Source: Ovis canadensis (Eukaryota; Chordata; Mammalia; Artiodactyla; Bovidae). Taken from it: 64,000 bases of DNA. Below, piece by piece: positions 34,701-44,490 of this stretch. The position numbers and the translations under genes were made by a program. The notes beneath the pieces were generated by a model, which saw only the letters and a program-made list of their open reading frames with translations, made no database searches and was not told the DNA's origin. The stretch lies in the NCBI RefSeq assembly GCF_042477335.2, contig NC_091255.1, positions 46,850,501 to 46,914,500 on the forward strand, given 5' to 3'. Positions within the stretch are counted from its first letter, which is position 1. The number at the start of each line of letters is the position of its first letter.

Positions 34701-37700
34701 TTTCCCACCTCACAAATATCTACACACCAGCCTCTCTCCCCACATGAACTGTACCTCCTAGAAGCCCAGTGTCTCAAAATTCGAGGAGGGAGCCTCCCCG
34801 TGGACACTGGGACTCCCAGGTTGGGCCCCTTACCTAGGTAGGTATTGTCCTTCTCATACAGGGCTACGATCTCCTGCCAATCCTAAGAAAAGAAACAGGA
34901 AGTGAGCCAGGAGGGCAGCCACATCCCAGCTCAATCGCCCAACAGGGGACACTCTCCCAGTCTCTGCATCCTCATCCTCCTTCATAATGCTGGCTGGACC
35001 ACCCACTTTAAGAGTATGGTGCCAACAAGCGATTCCTAAAGCAAATGGAAACCCAGGCGTAGGGGCACAAGGAGTTGGACACAACTGAGCGACTGATACT
35101 TCCACTTTCAGGATCTACTTTTGGCATAAACTATGGGGACAGAGAGAAAGCTGAGAAAATATTCCACGGGGGCATCTCCAATGGAACCTCAGCGAGACCA
35201 GACAGCCTCTGACCCCCTGGACTGGATGCCTCCAGCTGCGCGTTACCACCGTCACCCATACTTGCCTTCATTCGCTGTGAAGAGTACCGGCCGAAAATAT
35301 TTTTTGTGGAGGCTTCAGTGCCTTTGAGAAGCTCCACAATTCTTAGGCAGTGGAAGTAGTGAATGTCTGGAAAGCAAAGAAAAACAAAGACTTTGGAAAT
35401 AATAGTCTCTAACCCACCACTGCAGCCTCCGCATATGGCTGACTCATGTATATGCCAGTAACTTTAGAGGGCACAGCTCTCCCCTTCATCATTTTGTGTT
35501 GAAATAAACCAGCCTCTATACCCCAAATAAAAGCCTCTCTTTCTTTAGAGGTCAGTCCTATGACTAAAGAAAGAGGAACAGCTCAGCAGATTTATACCAC
35601 CCCAAGAAAGACGGGGGTCCAGTAATGCAGCCCCGAAGCACTCACAGGATCCAGAGAGCAGCTGGGCGATCTCTTGGCTCTCTGGCATGTCCTGGATGGC
35701 GGCATTGATCTTCTCTCGGATGGTCAATACTAGACTCTGCCATTTCAGGTTGCAGTGCCTTCTATCTACCAGCCAGTCTATAGCAGAAACCCAAATCATA
35801 GCATTCCCATGGCCAAAACTGCATCACTGATTCAAGTGAAATATGCTAAGGCATTGGCTAAAAGTTGTACTCATATTGGTTAAGGTGTGGGGGTCACGGG
35901 AAGATGGGAATGAAGACAGGCTCAAAGGGATGCTTGGGGCTAAACAGATTCCAGCAACCTAACTTTATCCACAATGTGACTTTATAAAGTAACTGTCTCA
36001 ACACAGGATAAAGGAAAGCTTTCAATTGGTCCTGACATCAAAGTGACACTTTGGACCACTCTAAATTCTCCATGATATTTTTGCTTCCATGGATAATTAT
36101 ATCTTTCTTACTGCCATTCAATTTCTACTTTCTCAGGGCTGGGATTAACCATGACAATGAAAAACACAAGACGGTTACACCAAATACCAGATGAATGAAC
36201 AACTGCAAAGCCCCTAAGGACTAAATAACACTGGTCTACTCTTATCAGCGAAGCACCATCCTGCACACATGGATACCAGTGTGACTGATCTCCTGGATTC
36301 TGGGCCAGATCTGTTTTCAGTTGAGGGTATAGGTGGATGAGAGCTATGTACATTTCCTCATAGGAGAGAGCTAAGACCTAGACTTTGTGGTCAGCTGGTC
36401 CTGGTTCTAATTACCAACTTTCTTGGGCAAGTCTCTCAACCTCTCTGTGCCTCAGTTTCTCTACATGTAAAATGGGCATGATAAATATACTGAGTACAAA
36501 CGGTAGAACACTGAACATCATGCCTGGCGCATGGCAAGGGCTCAATGAATTGTAGTGGTCTTCATTTTCATAATGTTAAGCCCATAAAACAGCACTTGGT
36601 ATAGAATAAACCCTCAATAAATGGTTGGGTTTTTACCAGTCCTTTTCAGGACCAATAACAAGCATATACATCAAGAGTGTACAGGTCCTGAAGAGCTGGG
36701 ACAAATCCAAAATGAAGTTAAAGACGCTCCACTAAGTGGCCACCTTGCCCTTGTTAAGAAATCTGCTAACTGGTCAAATGCTGGGAGCCCACACTAGTTA
36801 TCAGTTATATCCCCATTGCTGCACTCCACTAAAATCTCCAAAAACAAAAATTATGTAGATGTCACAGAAGTAGAAGCAAAGGGACGACACAGTCAAACAG
36901 ATGTCATCTTAATGACACAACTGGCATCAAAACAATTAATTCAAAGACCATTTAAAAATCCAGGAGCTGTGCACTGCCCTAGAGGGGTCAGAGTGAAGAG
37001 GCCCTTCCCTGGCTCTGAACTAGAGAGGAGGTACATAGACGCGATACAGACAGCAGGGAGATGGTCTGGCCATTAAAAGGTTTTCTTTTCAACTGGACCT
37101 ACGTGCCTCTTCCTCCTAAAGTCAAAGGAAAAAATAAAAAGGAAGAAAGTTTTTTTTTCCAGCGTAATACAATACTGGAACCTGACAGACTTAGGTTCTA
37201 ACTTCAGATCTGCCATTCAGCAGCTGATCATCTTTAAGGCAAGCCTTCAACTCTCCTCTGTCCCTAAAATACATGACTGACAACATGTTATATACGTTTA
37301 AATAGAAAACACAGGTCAAGTATAGACTCTATGCATGGTTCCTTCCCGCTCCTTTTACTGAGGCAGGTCCAGCCACAGATGGGAGCACAGAACAGAGCGA
37401 GTGGTCGGCGGGTCCGCTGTTGGTGACAGAGGGCCAGGGGGCCAGGTCTCCCCTTGACAGCTAGGTGAGCGGGGGCGCCCCTCCTACCGAGTAGCTTGCT
37501 GGTCTGGATGTCGATGGGCACGTGCTGATGGTCCTGGCGGGAAACACGGCGGGGAAAGGTGCGTGAGTGCTGCGAGCTGACAAGCCGCTCGCGCGCTCAC
37601 TTCATCGCCCCAACCGCCACCCTGTGGGGCCAGCACAACGGGCCGGGGAGGGCGCCCCCGGAGAGAGCCTGAGGAAGCATGTCAGGAAAGGACCGGCTGA

Positions 37701-37782
37701 ACTCAGCCCAGGGGCCCCAGGGCAGCCCCCCATTTCCCCAGCTGCTGTTCCCCCACCTGCATCTTTCCTCCACTTCCGTTTC
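28685..37782 (-). CDS. CDK5RAP3: CDK5RAP3 (C53/LZAP), UFM1 E3 ligase complex adaptor, 14 coding exons
   Basis: The 14 exons join in one frame to give 505 residues plus a TGA stop; human CDK5RAP3 is about 506 (recalled, not searched). In that family the protein sits with UFL1 and DDRGK1 at the ER membrane, directs UFM1 onto ribosomal protein substrates, and has roles in ER-phagy and the cell cycle. Seen here: a helical N-terminal half (residues 1-265), an acidic flexible segment with three IDWG motifs (266-269, 291-294, 309-312) of the kind that bind UFM1 and ATG8 proteins, and a C-terminal helical half rich in Gln, Lys, Leu and Glu (residues 359-484), typical of coiled coil. The start ATG lies in a CpG island just downstream of an ETS motif. 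Every junction keeps frame. The one odd splice site is the GC donor of exon 4. The gene is divergent from PRR15L. Confidence 0.96.
28842..29013 (-). CDS. CDK5RAP3: CDK5RAP3 exon 13 (residues 427-484)
   Basis: Acceptor CTGCCCAG, donor AAGCTG|GTGAGA. Encodes [34 protein letters not shown] and [12 protein letters not shown], a strongly heptad-like helical region. Phase 0 end. Confidence 0.97.
29378..29583 (-). CDS. CDK5RAP3: CDK5RAP3 exon 12 (residues 359-427)
   Basis: Acceptor TGTCCTCAG, donor CCAAG|GTCTGG. Encodes [17 protein letters not shown], then [16 protein letters not shown] and [12 protein letters not shown]. The longest exon; phase 2 end. Confidence 0.97.
29706..29757 (+). mobile_element. 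Bov-A tail fragment
   Basis: Only ATAGTCCATGGTGTCAAAT to GACACGACTTAGCAA remains, directly before a complete Bov-tA. Confidence 0.65.
29758..29965 (+). mobile_element. Bov-tA SINE in CDK5RAP3 intron 11
   Basis: GGGCTTCCCTGGTGGCTCAG to GCGACTGAGCGACTAACAC, antisense to the gene. Confidence 0.93.
30560..30975 (+). repeat. L2 LINE 3' end in CDK5RAP3 intron 11
   Basis: CCCTGCCTGGAAGGCTCTTC, CCCCACTAGACTACAAGCTCC and ACACTGTTGAGTGA follow the L2 consensus order. Confidence 0.7.
30976..31195 (-). mobile_element. Bov-tA SINE in CDK5RAP3 intron 11
   Basis: GCTCAGTCGCTTCAGTTGTG through GAACCACTGGGGAAGTCC, sense to the gene. It ends about 185 bases from exon 11. Confidence 0.9.
31380..31468 (-). CDS. 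CDK5RAP3: CDK5RAP3 exon 11 (residues 329-358)
   Basis: Acceptor TCCTGGCAG, donor ATGGAG|GTACTT. Encodes [17 protein letters not shown] to NQFIDELME. Phase 0 end. Confidence 0.95.
31603..31804. repeat. 101-bp tandem duplication in CDK5RAP3 intron 10
   Basis: Copies 31603-31703 and 31704-31804 differ at only a few positions (for example TTTGTCACAGCCCTAATC against TTTGTTGCAGCCCTAACC). Confidence 0.92.
32011..32126. repeat. 58-bp tandem duplication in CDK5RAP3 intron 10
   Basis: TCCACTACACTCACATCATC and the A-rich stretch after it occur at 32011-32068 and again at 32069-32126, differing only in the A-rich part. Confidence 0.93.
32224..32302 (-). CDS. CDK5RAP3: CDK5RAP3 exon 10 (residues 303-329), third IDWG motif
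   Basis: Acceptor TCCACCCAG, donor CCCAGG|GTGAGT. Encodes [18 protein letters not shown] and on to EAGTQ. Phase 1 end. Confidence 0.95.
32625..32750 (-). mobile_element. CHR-type SINE in CDK5RAP3 intron 9
   Basis: TTTTTTTCCTTTGGCCACAC through AACCACTGGACCACTAGG, sense to the gene. It ends about 70 bases from the exon 9 donor. Confidence 0.85.
32823..32933 (-). CDS. CDK5RAP3: CDK5RAP3 exon 9 (residues 266-302), two IDWG motifs
   Basis: Acceptor CCCTTCTAG, donor AAAG|GTTGGG (weak beyond the GT). It is 111 bp and phase 0-0, so skipping would keep frame while removing IDWG at residues 266-269 and 291-294. Confidence 0.94.
33307..33451 (-). CDS. CDK5RAP3: CDK5RAP3 exon 8 (residues 217-265)
   Basis: Acceptor CATTGCAG, donor GACGCG|GTAAGA. 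Encodes [24 protein letters not shown] and a Glu/Pro-rich run entering the disordered acidic segment. Phase 0 end. Confidence 0.96.
33631..33767 (-). CDS. CDK5RAP3: CDK5RAP3 exon 7 (residues 172-217)
   Basis: Acceptor CCTCTCTAG, donor GAAAG|GTATTG. Encodes [19 protein letters not shown] through [14 protein letters not shown]. Phase 2 end. Confidence 0.95.
33990..34168 (-). CDS. CDK5RAP3: CDK5RAP3 exon 6 (residues 112-171)
   Basis: Acceptor TTTCTCAG, donor ATCACG|GTGAGC. Encodes [17 protein letters not shown] through the Gln/Glu-rich helix [13 protein letters not shown] to SCKQYGIT. Phase 0 end. Confidence 0.97.
34250..34470 (+). repeat. MIR fossil in CDK5RAP3 intron 5
   Basis: CTGGTGGCTAAGAGCATGGGG, GTCATTTAACCTCTCCAATC and GCATTTAGTAAGTATTAATA. 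Confidence 0.7.
34834..34882 (-). CDS. CDK5RAP3: CDK5RAP3 exon 5 (residues 96-112)
   Basis: Acceptor TTTTCTTAG, donor CTAG|GTAAGG. Encodes [16 protein letters not shown] and ends in phase 1. Confidence 0.95.
35266..35366 (-). CDS. CDK5RAP3: CDK5RAP3 exon 4 (residues 62-95), GC donor
   Basis: Acceptor CTTTCCAG; encodes [16 protein letters not shown] to YSSQRMK. The frame requires the exon to end at AAG|GCAAGT, a GC donor. Using the GT four bases further on would shift the frame. Confidence 0.93.
35646..35777 (-). CDS. CDK5RAP3: CDK5RAP3 exon 3 (residues 18-62)
   Basis: Acceptor TGCTATAG, donor ATCCT|GTGAGT. Encodes [13 protein letters not shown] through IAQLLSGS, the most conserved N-terminal block of the family. 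Ends in phase 1. Confidence 0.96.
36370..36625 (+). repeat. MIR fossil in CDK5RAP3 intron 2
   Basis: CTTGGGCAAGTCTCTCAACC, CTCTGTGCCTCAGTTTCTC and CATGCCTGGCGCATGGCAAG. The rest of this 1.7-kb intron (35778-37487) shows nothing recognisable. Confidence 0.8.
37488..37533 (-). CDS. CDK5RAP3: CDK5RAP3 exon 2 (residues 3-18)
   Basis: Acceptor TTCCCGCCAG and donor CTCG|GTAGGA. Encodes [15 protein letters not shown] and ends in phase 1; the split Asp codon is completed by exon 3. Confidence 0.93.
37777..37782 (-). CDS. CDK5RAP3: CDK5RAP3 coding exon 1 (residues 1-2)
   Basis: Only ATG CAG is coding, followed by a CAG|GTGGGG donor. Chosen because ATG-CAG spliced to exon 2 gives [10 protein letters not shown], against human [10 protein letters not shown] as I recall it. 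Confidence 0.85.
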
Positions 37783-38339
37783 CGGCCTCCGACCGGGACA
37801 CGCCCCGCCTACCACTAATCCAGGGCTGTTCTGGCTGAGCCTCGGGTTAGGCACAGACGGGTCTTCTCGGGCCACGTCACCGCCTTCCTCAGAGCCAATC
37901 GGGAAGCGCGCTCCATCCCAGGCCTCAAGCCCCACCCACGCCGGGGTTCCGAGTGGCTGAGCCCGGGAAGGGCGGGAGAAGAGGAGCCAGCCAATGGGAG
38001 ACGCGAGGCGGGCTCAAGACCTGGCAGGAGCCGGGGCGCCAGGAAAGGGCTGCAGCAGGCGGCGCCCTGGAGCTGATCCCAGTCGCTCCCGGCCAGACAG
38101 GCGCGGAGCCCTCTGCGTAAAGATTAACGAGTCGGCCGACAGGGTCCTAGCGCCTACTGAGGAACCTAGAGGTCCTTGATGTTGTTTATTTATTTATTTT
38201 TTTAATGATGTCATTTTTTAATTTTGAACATAAGTGGGAAAAAATTTTGAATACAAGAGTAGAAATGCAATTCCAGAGGAAAACATTCCAGTGCATTGTG
38301 GTTCTTTGTGGGGTAGAAGATGGTGATAATGCTGCCCAT

Positions 38340-38695
38340 AACTTGATGTTGTTTAGATACGCTCAGTCGTATCCGACTCTTTGCGACCCCGTGAATAGGA
38401 GCACTCCAGGCTTCCCTGTCGTAAACCATCCCCTGGAGTTTGCTCAGACTCATATCCATTGAGTCAGTGATGCCATCCAACCATCTCATCCTCTGTCGCC
38501 CCCTTCTCCTCCTGCCCCCAATATTTCCCAGCATCAAGGTCTTTTCCAATGAGTAAACTCTTCGCATCAGGTGGCCAAAGTATTGGAGCTTCAGCTTCAG
38601 CATCAGTCCTTCCAGTGAATAGTCAGGGTTGACTTCCTTTAGGATTGACTGGTTTGATCTCCTTGCAGTCCAAGAGACTCTCAAGAAGAGTCTTT
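38340..38695 (-). mobile_element. BovB (RTE) LINE fragment
   Basis: On the minus strand it encodes part of the reverse-transcriptase protein tail, including [12 protein letters not shown] and [18 protein letters not shown]. 5' truncated, with decayed frame. Confidence 0.9.
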
Positions 38696-38779
38696 TTAGA
38701 AACGCCCTACTTGCCTCGCTTTACCGTGGATCATGGTTTAAAAGTCTTTTTTGGCACATTACCTTCTCACTGAATTTAT

Positions 38780-40080
38780 GTAATAGACAAGTGTTGAACA
38801 CCTGCTACGTGTTATGTGATTAGGGCAGGGATGGGGAGGGAGGAGGGTCAAAGGAGGCATCCCAAAGATAACACCTAAATTGAGTGTTAAAAGAAGAGCT
38901 GCAGAAAGAGGGAGATGTGGGAGTGGTGTTCCCAGTTGGAGTAGACTGTACAAAGCTTTGCAGGCTTTGCAACGAGGTGCAGGGAAAAACAGGCGGGAAA
39001 GACTAGCAAGATAACTACGGGAGTCCCGTGTATAATTAAAATGCCCTTGTTAAAATATATGAACTGGACTTCCTTGATGGTGCAGTAGATAGGAATCCAC
39101 TTGACACTGCAGGGGACCTGGATTTGATCCCTGGTCTGGGAAGATGCCACATGCCTCGGAGCAACTAACCTGTGTGTCACAATTACTGGGCCCGTGCTCT
39201 AGAGCCCAGGAGCCACAACTACTGAGCCTGTGAGCCTAGAGCCTGAGCTTCGCAACAAGAGAAGCTACCACATTGAGAAGCCCCTGCACCACAACTGGAG
39301 AGAGTAGCCACCACTCTTTGAAGCTAGAGAAAGCCTGTGGGCAGCAACAAAGACCCAGTGCAACCAAATAAATAAATATATATATAAACTGCATAGGTCT
39401 CACACTTATGAAGCTGGCCCTTCAGACAGGCCAGCTTCTGTGCTGTGAAATGTTTGAGGCAGAGGGTGGCTGGAGAAGGGACTGTAAAGGCAGAAGGGTA
39501 GTATCATATCATATCATCTCAGGAAGGAACTTGGACTTCACCCCTGCAGGGAGAGAGGAACCACTGGAGGGTTTCAAGGCTTTGAGGCTTGAGGCAAAGA
39601 GGGACCTGTACAAACTGACTGCAGAGACTGATGGATTCGTGGGAGGTAAGGCTGAAGGCAAGGAGACTGTTAAAAGGTTATTATGCAAGAGTTAGAGCTT
39701 GACCTGACACAGAGGCATGAGGAGGAAGAGAAGGACTGGATTTCAAAGATGGTTTGGAGGAAAATGGACAGGACTTGGCAGTTGGTTGGCTGTGTGGGTG
39801 GGGAGTGGGTCAACAGGGTGACGCACAGGTGGTTGAGTGGGAGTGCCCCACCTAATTCAGGGATGCAGGATACTGAGCATCCTGCAGGGGGTGAGGAGGA
39901 GGACATCTCAGCTTTGAACTTGTGGGGCTGGTGGCCCAGGGAGACTCCCCTGTGAGAAGTATGCAAGAGGCACTTGGGTCTGCAGCTCTGGAGTTCAGGG
40001 GGCTGAAGATACAGCTTTGGAGAGCTGTAGGCTGATTCATCCGCATCCAGGTTGTGGCTGAAGCTGAGGGAGAGCATGAG
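38780..40080 (-). repeat. L2 LINE fossil, interrupted by a CHR SINE
   Basis: GTTGAACACCTGCTACGTGTT at the 3' end, then diverged L2 body (CTTGGACTTCACCCCTGCAGG, GGTCTGCAGCTCTGGAGTTC). Split by the SINE at 39067-39387. Confidence 0.55.
39067..39387 (+). mobile_element. Long CHR-type SINE
   Basis: GGACTTCCTTGATGGTGCAG to GACCCAGTGCAACCAAATAA with an AATAAATATATATATAAA tail. Confidence 0.88.
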
Positions 40081-41299
40081 ATGGGTCCAGAAGTGCAGAG
40101 GAGAGAGGGTGGGCAGGGGATCTCACAAGACTGGATGTGCCATTTGGCACCCTTCCCCTTCCAGGTTGTTAGCTCCTCCAGGAGGCTCTGCCTGAGTCAT
40201 TTTAAGTGACCAACCTCCCCTACCACCTCTGCCCAGAACATCACTTGGGGCTTAGTAAATTTTTTATTGAACTGTGTGATGTGATAGGGCAGTGAGAAGA
40301 CCTAGATTCCTGCCCAATGAAATCTTGGACCATTTCGATAAGCTCTCTGCTAGCCACGGTTTCCTCCACATGGAGATAAAACATCCTGACCATCTCAGGG
40401 TATTTCTATTTACAAGCTTAAATAAACAAACCCACTAGATGTATGTAACTCTTTATAGTTTACAACATACTTTCATAGATTTGTTTTTCTCATTATTTGC
40501 AAACTCTCTGTGTCTATGAAACATTAATCATTATTGTTATAGAAGGAGTTGAAAGTCTTCCATAAAAATGGCTCATAGGGCAGAACTAAGAGCCTCTTCA
40601 GGGCTCTCTCATGGGAATTTGGCTCCCATCGTAGAATCCTGACTCAGGCTATAGGAATGGCTGGAGCTTCCCCATGATTAAACAAACTTACTGGGTTTCA
40701 ACTATGTGTTCCTAGCTCCCTGGGACATCCCAAGAAGCATGGCCCTGCCCCACCCTCAAGGTGCATCTCTCCTCCTTGAACCAACAGGCAGGGCAGGGCA
40801 GGGCAGGATGAGTCTGGAAGGCCCAGCCCTGGTAAGGTGGTGGAGGCAGAGACCACCAGCACTTCACCCCCACCCGCTTGCAGCACCCTAGGTGACTCAT
40901 GCGGAAAGAAGGGTGTTTGAGAACAGCTCTGGCCAAGTGCTAGCGTCAGGGTGGTAGCCCCAGAGAGTGTAGGGGTCCGGATTTTGTGCAGTATCTGCAC
41001 TGTTTGTCCTTTTCTGAGGCCATCGAGAGGCTCAGGGCCAATGGGCAGGTAAGCACACAAGTCGTCTGGCCTCTAGGGCATCGAGATCCTTGGGGCTCCC
41101 ATCCTCTGGAAAGTGGCAGAGAGAGGCTGTGAAAGACTCTGACGGTGAATCTCAATTCTCTGCTGATTTAGCAGGTGGGGTGCTGTCGGCGGAGGGGTAG
41201 CACTTAGGAAGGTGAGGAAGAAGACAGGAGGCCTGTGGAGGCTTTAGACAGGAAAGCGCAGGGCCCCGGGGTGCTGTGTATGCAGGCTGCCTTGCCGTC

Positions 41300-41550
41300 C
41301 TTTGTTGTTAGCTTGCTTATTAAGTGGTAGTCTGTGCCGAGCGCCAGTGTAGATCTAGATGTTTTACAAGCCTTATCTAATTTGATCCTTCCAAACAACC
41401 TTATAATCTGGTACTGTTATTAGCCAAGTTTTAAAGGCAAGGGAGCCAAAGCTCAGGTAATTAAGTAACTTGTCCAAGATCATAGAGCTGGTAGTTGGTG
41501 AGGCTGGGATCCAAACTCAGGCCTGTCTGGCTCCCCAGCCCGCATTCTTG
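41300..41550 (-). repeat. MIR fossil
   Basis: AGATGTTTTACAAGCCTTATC, AGTAACTTGTCCAAGATCAT and GGCTGGGATCCAAACTCAGG. Confidence 0.75.
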
Positions 41551-41901
41551 TTCTCCGTGGGATGTGGCCTCTCTGGCAGCCCTGCCTGCTGCATTCACGC
41601 AGCTGGGCCACTACAGCCGCAGGCCTCTTCCTCCCTCCTCTTCGGCCCAATTCCCACTTTCTACCCTGATGTTGTGTCAGACAGTCAGCACCCCCACCTT
41701 GGCAATTCCTGGCCTTTACCAAAGTTCTTTCTTACCACGCCCCATTCTGGGCAAGAAGGTCCACTGCACATGTTCTGGCAATATCTATAAAAGGAAGGCT
41801 TACCCTTGACATTCAAATAATCCATTTATTTTATCTACCCTATGTTTATGACTTTATGGTCCATGTCTTATGTGTGTTTGCTCACAGCAACACTGACTGT
41901 G

Positions 41902-41904
<3 letters not shown>

Positions 41905-41946
<42 letters not shown>
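41905..41946 (+). repeat. (TG)n microsatellite
   Basis: About 20 uninterrupted TG units, likely length-polymorphic. Confidence 0.97.
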
Positions 41947-42693
41947 TGCCTGCTGGGCTGAAGGCTCTGAAAACTCAGCATTCTCAGCTGGCCTCTTGCT
42001 GGTTGCAGTGTAGTCTCTGGGTTGGTCTTTGCAGTCTCTCTCCCCAGCTAGTCAGTGAGCACCTTGTGGGCAGGGAGTACAGGCCTGTTCATCTCTGGGA
42101 CCCCAGCCCCTGAGTGTCAGGGGCTTAATGGATGCTTGTGGAGGAAGGAGAGAAGATGCAGCTGGTGCAGGGAGGTATTTAGCGGTGAGCGGGGACCGGG
42201 GACCGTGATCCCTCGGCCTGGGGGGAGGGCTGTGCATGCCCCAGTTCTTTCCTTCAACCCTCCCCCTACAGCTGAGGACTTGGAGTCACTTGGAGCTCGA
42301 GGGAGGAATTTGAGGCGAAGATATTAGGGCTGGTTAGCTTCATAAGTTAAGCATAAGCCAGAAGGCCCATGAGGTGCCAGTCAGCTGGGTGGTGCTCTGG
42401 GACCCATGATAAACCCTGGCCACCATGCCCTCTCCTTCCCTTCACCTTTGTTAGTCGTCTAAGGGAAAATAACTCACCGGGGAGTTTCATGAATTGGGTT
42501 CAAGGTGTCATCTTCTGAGGATTGCCCCTGCGTTCCATGGTTTCTTCATCCCCATCATGGCAGGTGGAGGAAATCTGCTCTTTCACAGGGAGGAAAACCA
42601 AGCCCATTGCCACACCTCTCACCTCTTTAGCCTCCCTTCCCGTTCTGTTCAATGTTAGTTACCCTCTATTCGTCAAGCACAATTTGCCAAGGT

Positions 42694-42905
42694 GGGCCTT
42701 CCAGGTGGCTCCGTGGTAAAGAATCTGCCTGTCAATGCAAGAGAGTCAGGAGACGTGGGTTCAGTCCCTGGATCGGGAAGATCCCCTGGAGTTAGGAAAT
42801 GGAAACCCACTCCAGTATTCTTGCCTGAAAAATTCCATGGACAGAGGACCCTGGAGGACTACAGTCCATGGGGTCACAAAGAGTCATATGTGACTGAGTG
42901 ACCGA
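42694..42905 (+). mobile_element. Bov-tA SINE
   Basis: GGGCCTTCCAGGTGGCTCCG to GTGACTGAGTGACCG. Confidence 0.9.
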
Positions 42906-42939
42906 ATACATTGGCCAATGTGTTGGAGACCTTAACATA

Positions 42940-43500
42940 AGACATGGTCTCAGCTCTCCAAGGAAATGACTGTATGATATGTGAGAGGCCCACCACATTC
43001 TAAATCCCATGACAGCACATCCAGAGCCTAACTCTGTGCTCATACATAGTAAGTGCTTAAAAAAATCCATATAGACAAAATAAGAGGGATGCTTAGAGGG
43101 TTAAAGAAACAGAAAAGGGGGAGTATCCCTCTCAACTGAGGGGTAAAGGCATGAGATGGGGATGGAAAACCGTCAGAGCAGACTCCTGTAATACTTGAGC
43201 TGAGTCTGGTAGGATGGGAACGAACTGTGGGAGGAGGGAGAGGAGGGAGGAGAGGCATGTAAGTGATGGGTGTCATTCTAGGAAGAGGAAGTAAGTAACA
43301 TGGATAAAGCACGTAGGTGAGAGACAGCATGGCTGTTCCACAAGAAGTCTATTGTGGGGTATTCATGGGAAGAGAAATCAGGTTGAAGAGACTGGCAAGA
43401 TGAGACCATGAGGAACACTCAGGTCCCTGACGAAGGGTTGAAATTTTATCCTGTAGATCAGATTTCCCAACTAATAGGCAGCAGATATCTGTCAAGCTAT
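42940..43500 (-). repeat. Possible L2 LINE fossil
   Basis: Weak L2-like phrases, for example GATAAAGCACGTAGGTGAG and GAAATTTTATCCTGTAGATC. Confidence 0.35.
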
Positions 43501-43733
43501 AGAGTTGTGCAAAGAGCCCAAGAATCCATAAAAGCAGTTGTATTATTTTAGTGCTAGAAGGACAACAGTGGGCAGGTGGAGACATTTTTCTGTGTTGCAA
43601 AAGGATCTTTTTAGAGAACAGGAAACCCAAATGGCCCACACATGTGTGAAAAGACTCTCAGTCTTACTAGAAACTCCCTGTATGGTTAACTGGGGCTGCT
43701 GTAACAACTTATCACCAAGCAGGTGCTTTAAAG

Positions 43734-43938
43734 GGCTTCCCTGGTGGCTCAGATGGTAAAAAGATCCACCTGTAATGCAGAAGACCTGGGTTTGATCCTC
43801 AGGTTGGGAAGATCCCCTGGGGGTGGGCATGGCAACCCACTCCAGTATTCCTGGAGAATCCCTGTGGACAGAGGAGCCTGGTGGGCTACAGTCCATGGGG
43901 TCCCGAAGAGTCAGACACGACTGAGTGACTAAGCACTG
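43734..43938 (+). mobile_element. Bov-tA SINE
   Basis: GGGCTTCCCTGGTGGCTCAG to GACTGAGTGACTAAGCACTG. Confidence 0.93.
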
Positions 43939-43974
43939 CACCGCACTTAAGGTGCTTTAAAATAATAAAAATGG

Positions 43975-44130
43975 GACTTCCCTGGTATTCCAGGGCTAAG
44001 ACTCTGGGCTCCCAGTGCAGGGGCCTCGGGCTCAATCTTTGGTCAGGGAACTAGATCCCGCATGCTGAAACTAAAAATACTACATGACGCAACTAAGACC
44101 CGGCACAGCCAAATAAATAAATAAGTAAAT
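43975..44130 (+). mobile_element. CHR-type SINE
   Basis: GGGACTTCCCTGGTATTCCAG to CCCGGCACAGCCAAATAAAT. Confidence 0.88.
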
Positions 44131-44148
44131 ATTGAAAAATAGAATAAG

Positions 44149-44490
44149 GACTTCCCTGGTGGTCAGTGTTAAGAATCTGCCTGCCAGCACAGGGGACGTG
44201 GGTTTGATCCCCTGTTTGGAAGACTCCACATGCCTTGGAGCAACTAAGCCCCCGTGCGCCATGACTACTGAACCCACGCTCTGGAACCCGTGAACTGCAA
44301 CTACCAAGCCCTCATGCTGCAGCTACTGAAGCCGTGTGCCTGGAGTCCAAGCTCCACAACAAGAGAGGTCATCGCAATGGGAAGCCTGGGCACCACCTCA
44401 GCTCATTGCAACTGTGAAAGCCTGAAAAAAGTGGTGAGGACCCAGTGCAGCTAAAAATAAATGGATAAAATAAAATAAAATAATTTAGAT
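44149..44490 (+). mobile_element. Long CHR-type SINE
   Basis: GGACTTCCCTGGTGGTCAG to CAGTGCAGCTAAAAATAAAT, with a TAAAATAAAATAAAAT tail. Confidence 0.88.

Larger units (their letters stand above)
37480..38140 (-). promoter_or_regulatory. CDK5RAP3: CDK5RAP3 CpG-island promoter
   Basis: A CpG-rich block covers exons 1 and 2 and the sequence upstream. On the minus strand CCGGAAACGGAAGTGG (37790-37805, an ETS/GABPA-type pair) ends about 8 bases before the start codon, so the 5' UTR is probably very short or the site lies in it. CCAAT motifs occur at about 37895 and 37990 on the plus strand, and a CACGTCAC motif near 37873. There is no TATA box at a useful distance. It fits a housekeeping promoter and might work in both directions. 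Confidence 0.75.
40081..42693. other. CDK5RAP3-PRR15L interval, mostly unassigned
   Basis: Contains weak L2/MIR traces (40130-40400), a (GGGCA)n run at about 40790, the MIR at 41300 and the (TG)n. No gene. Confidence 0.5.

Noticed and set aside
34860-35114. Minus-strand frame at 34854-35105 as an extra CDK5RAP3 exon
   Set aside because: It is intron plus exon 5 read in the wrong frame; the correct exon is 34834-34882.
35262-35265. Alternative GT donor four bases inside intron 4 of CDK5RAP3
   Set aside because: It would add four bases and destroy the frame into exon 5.
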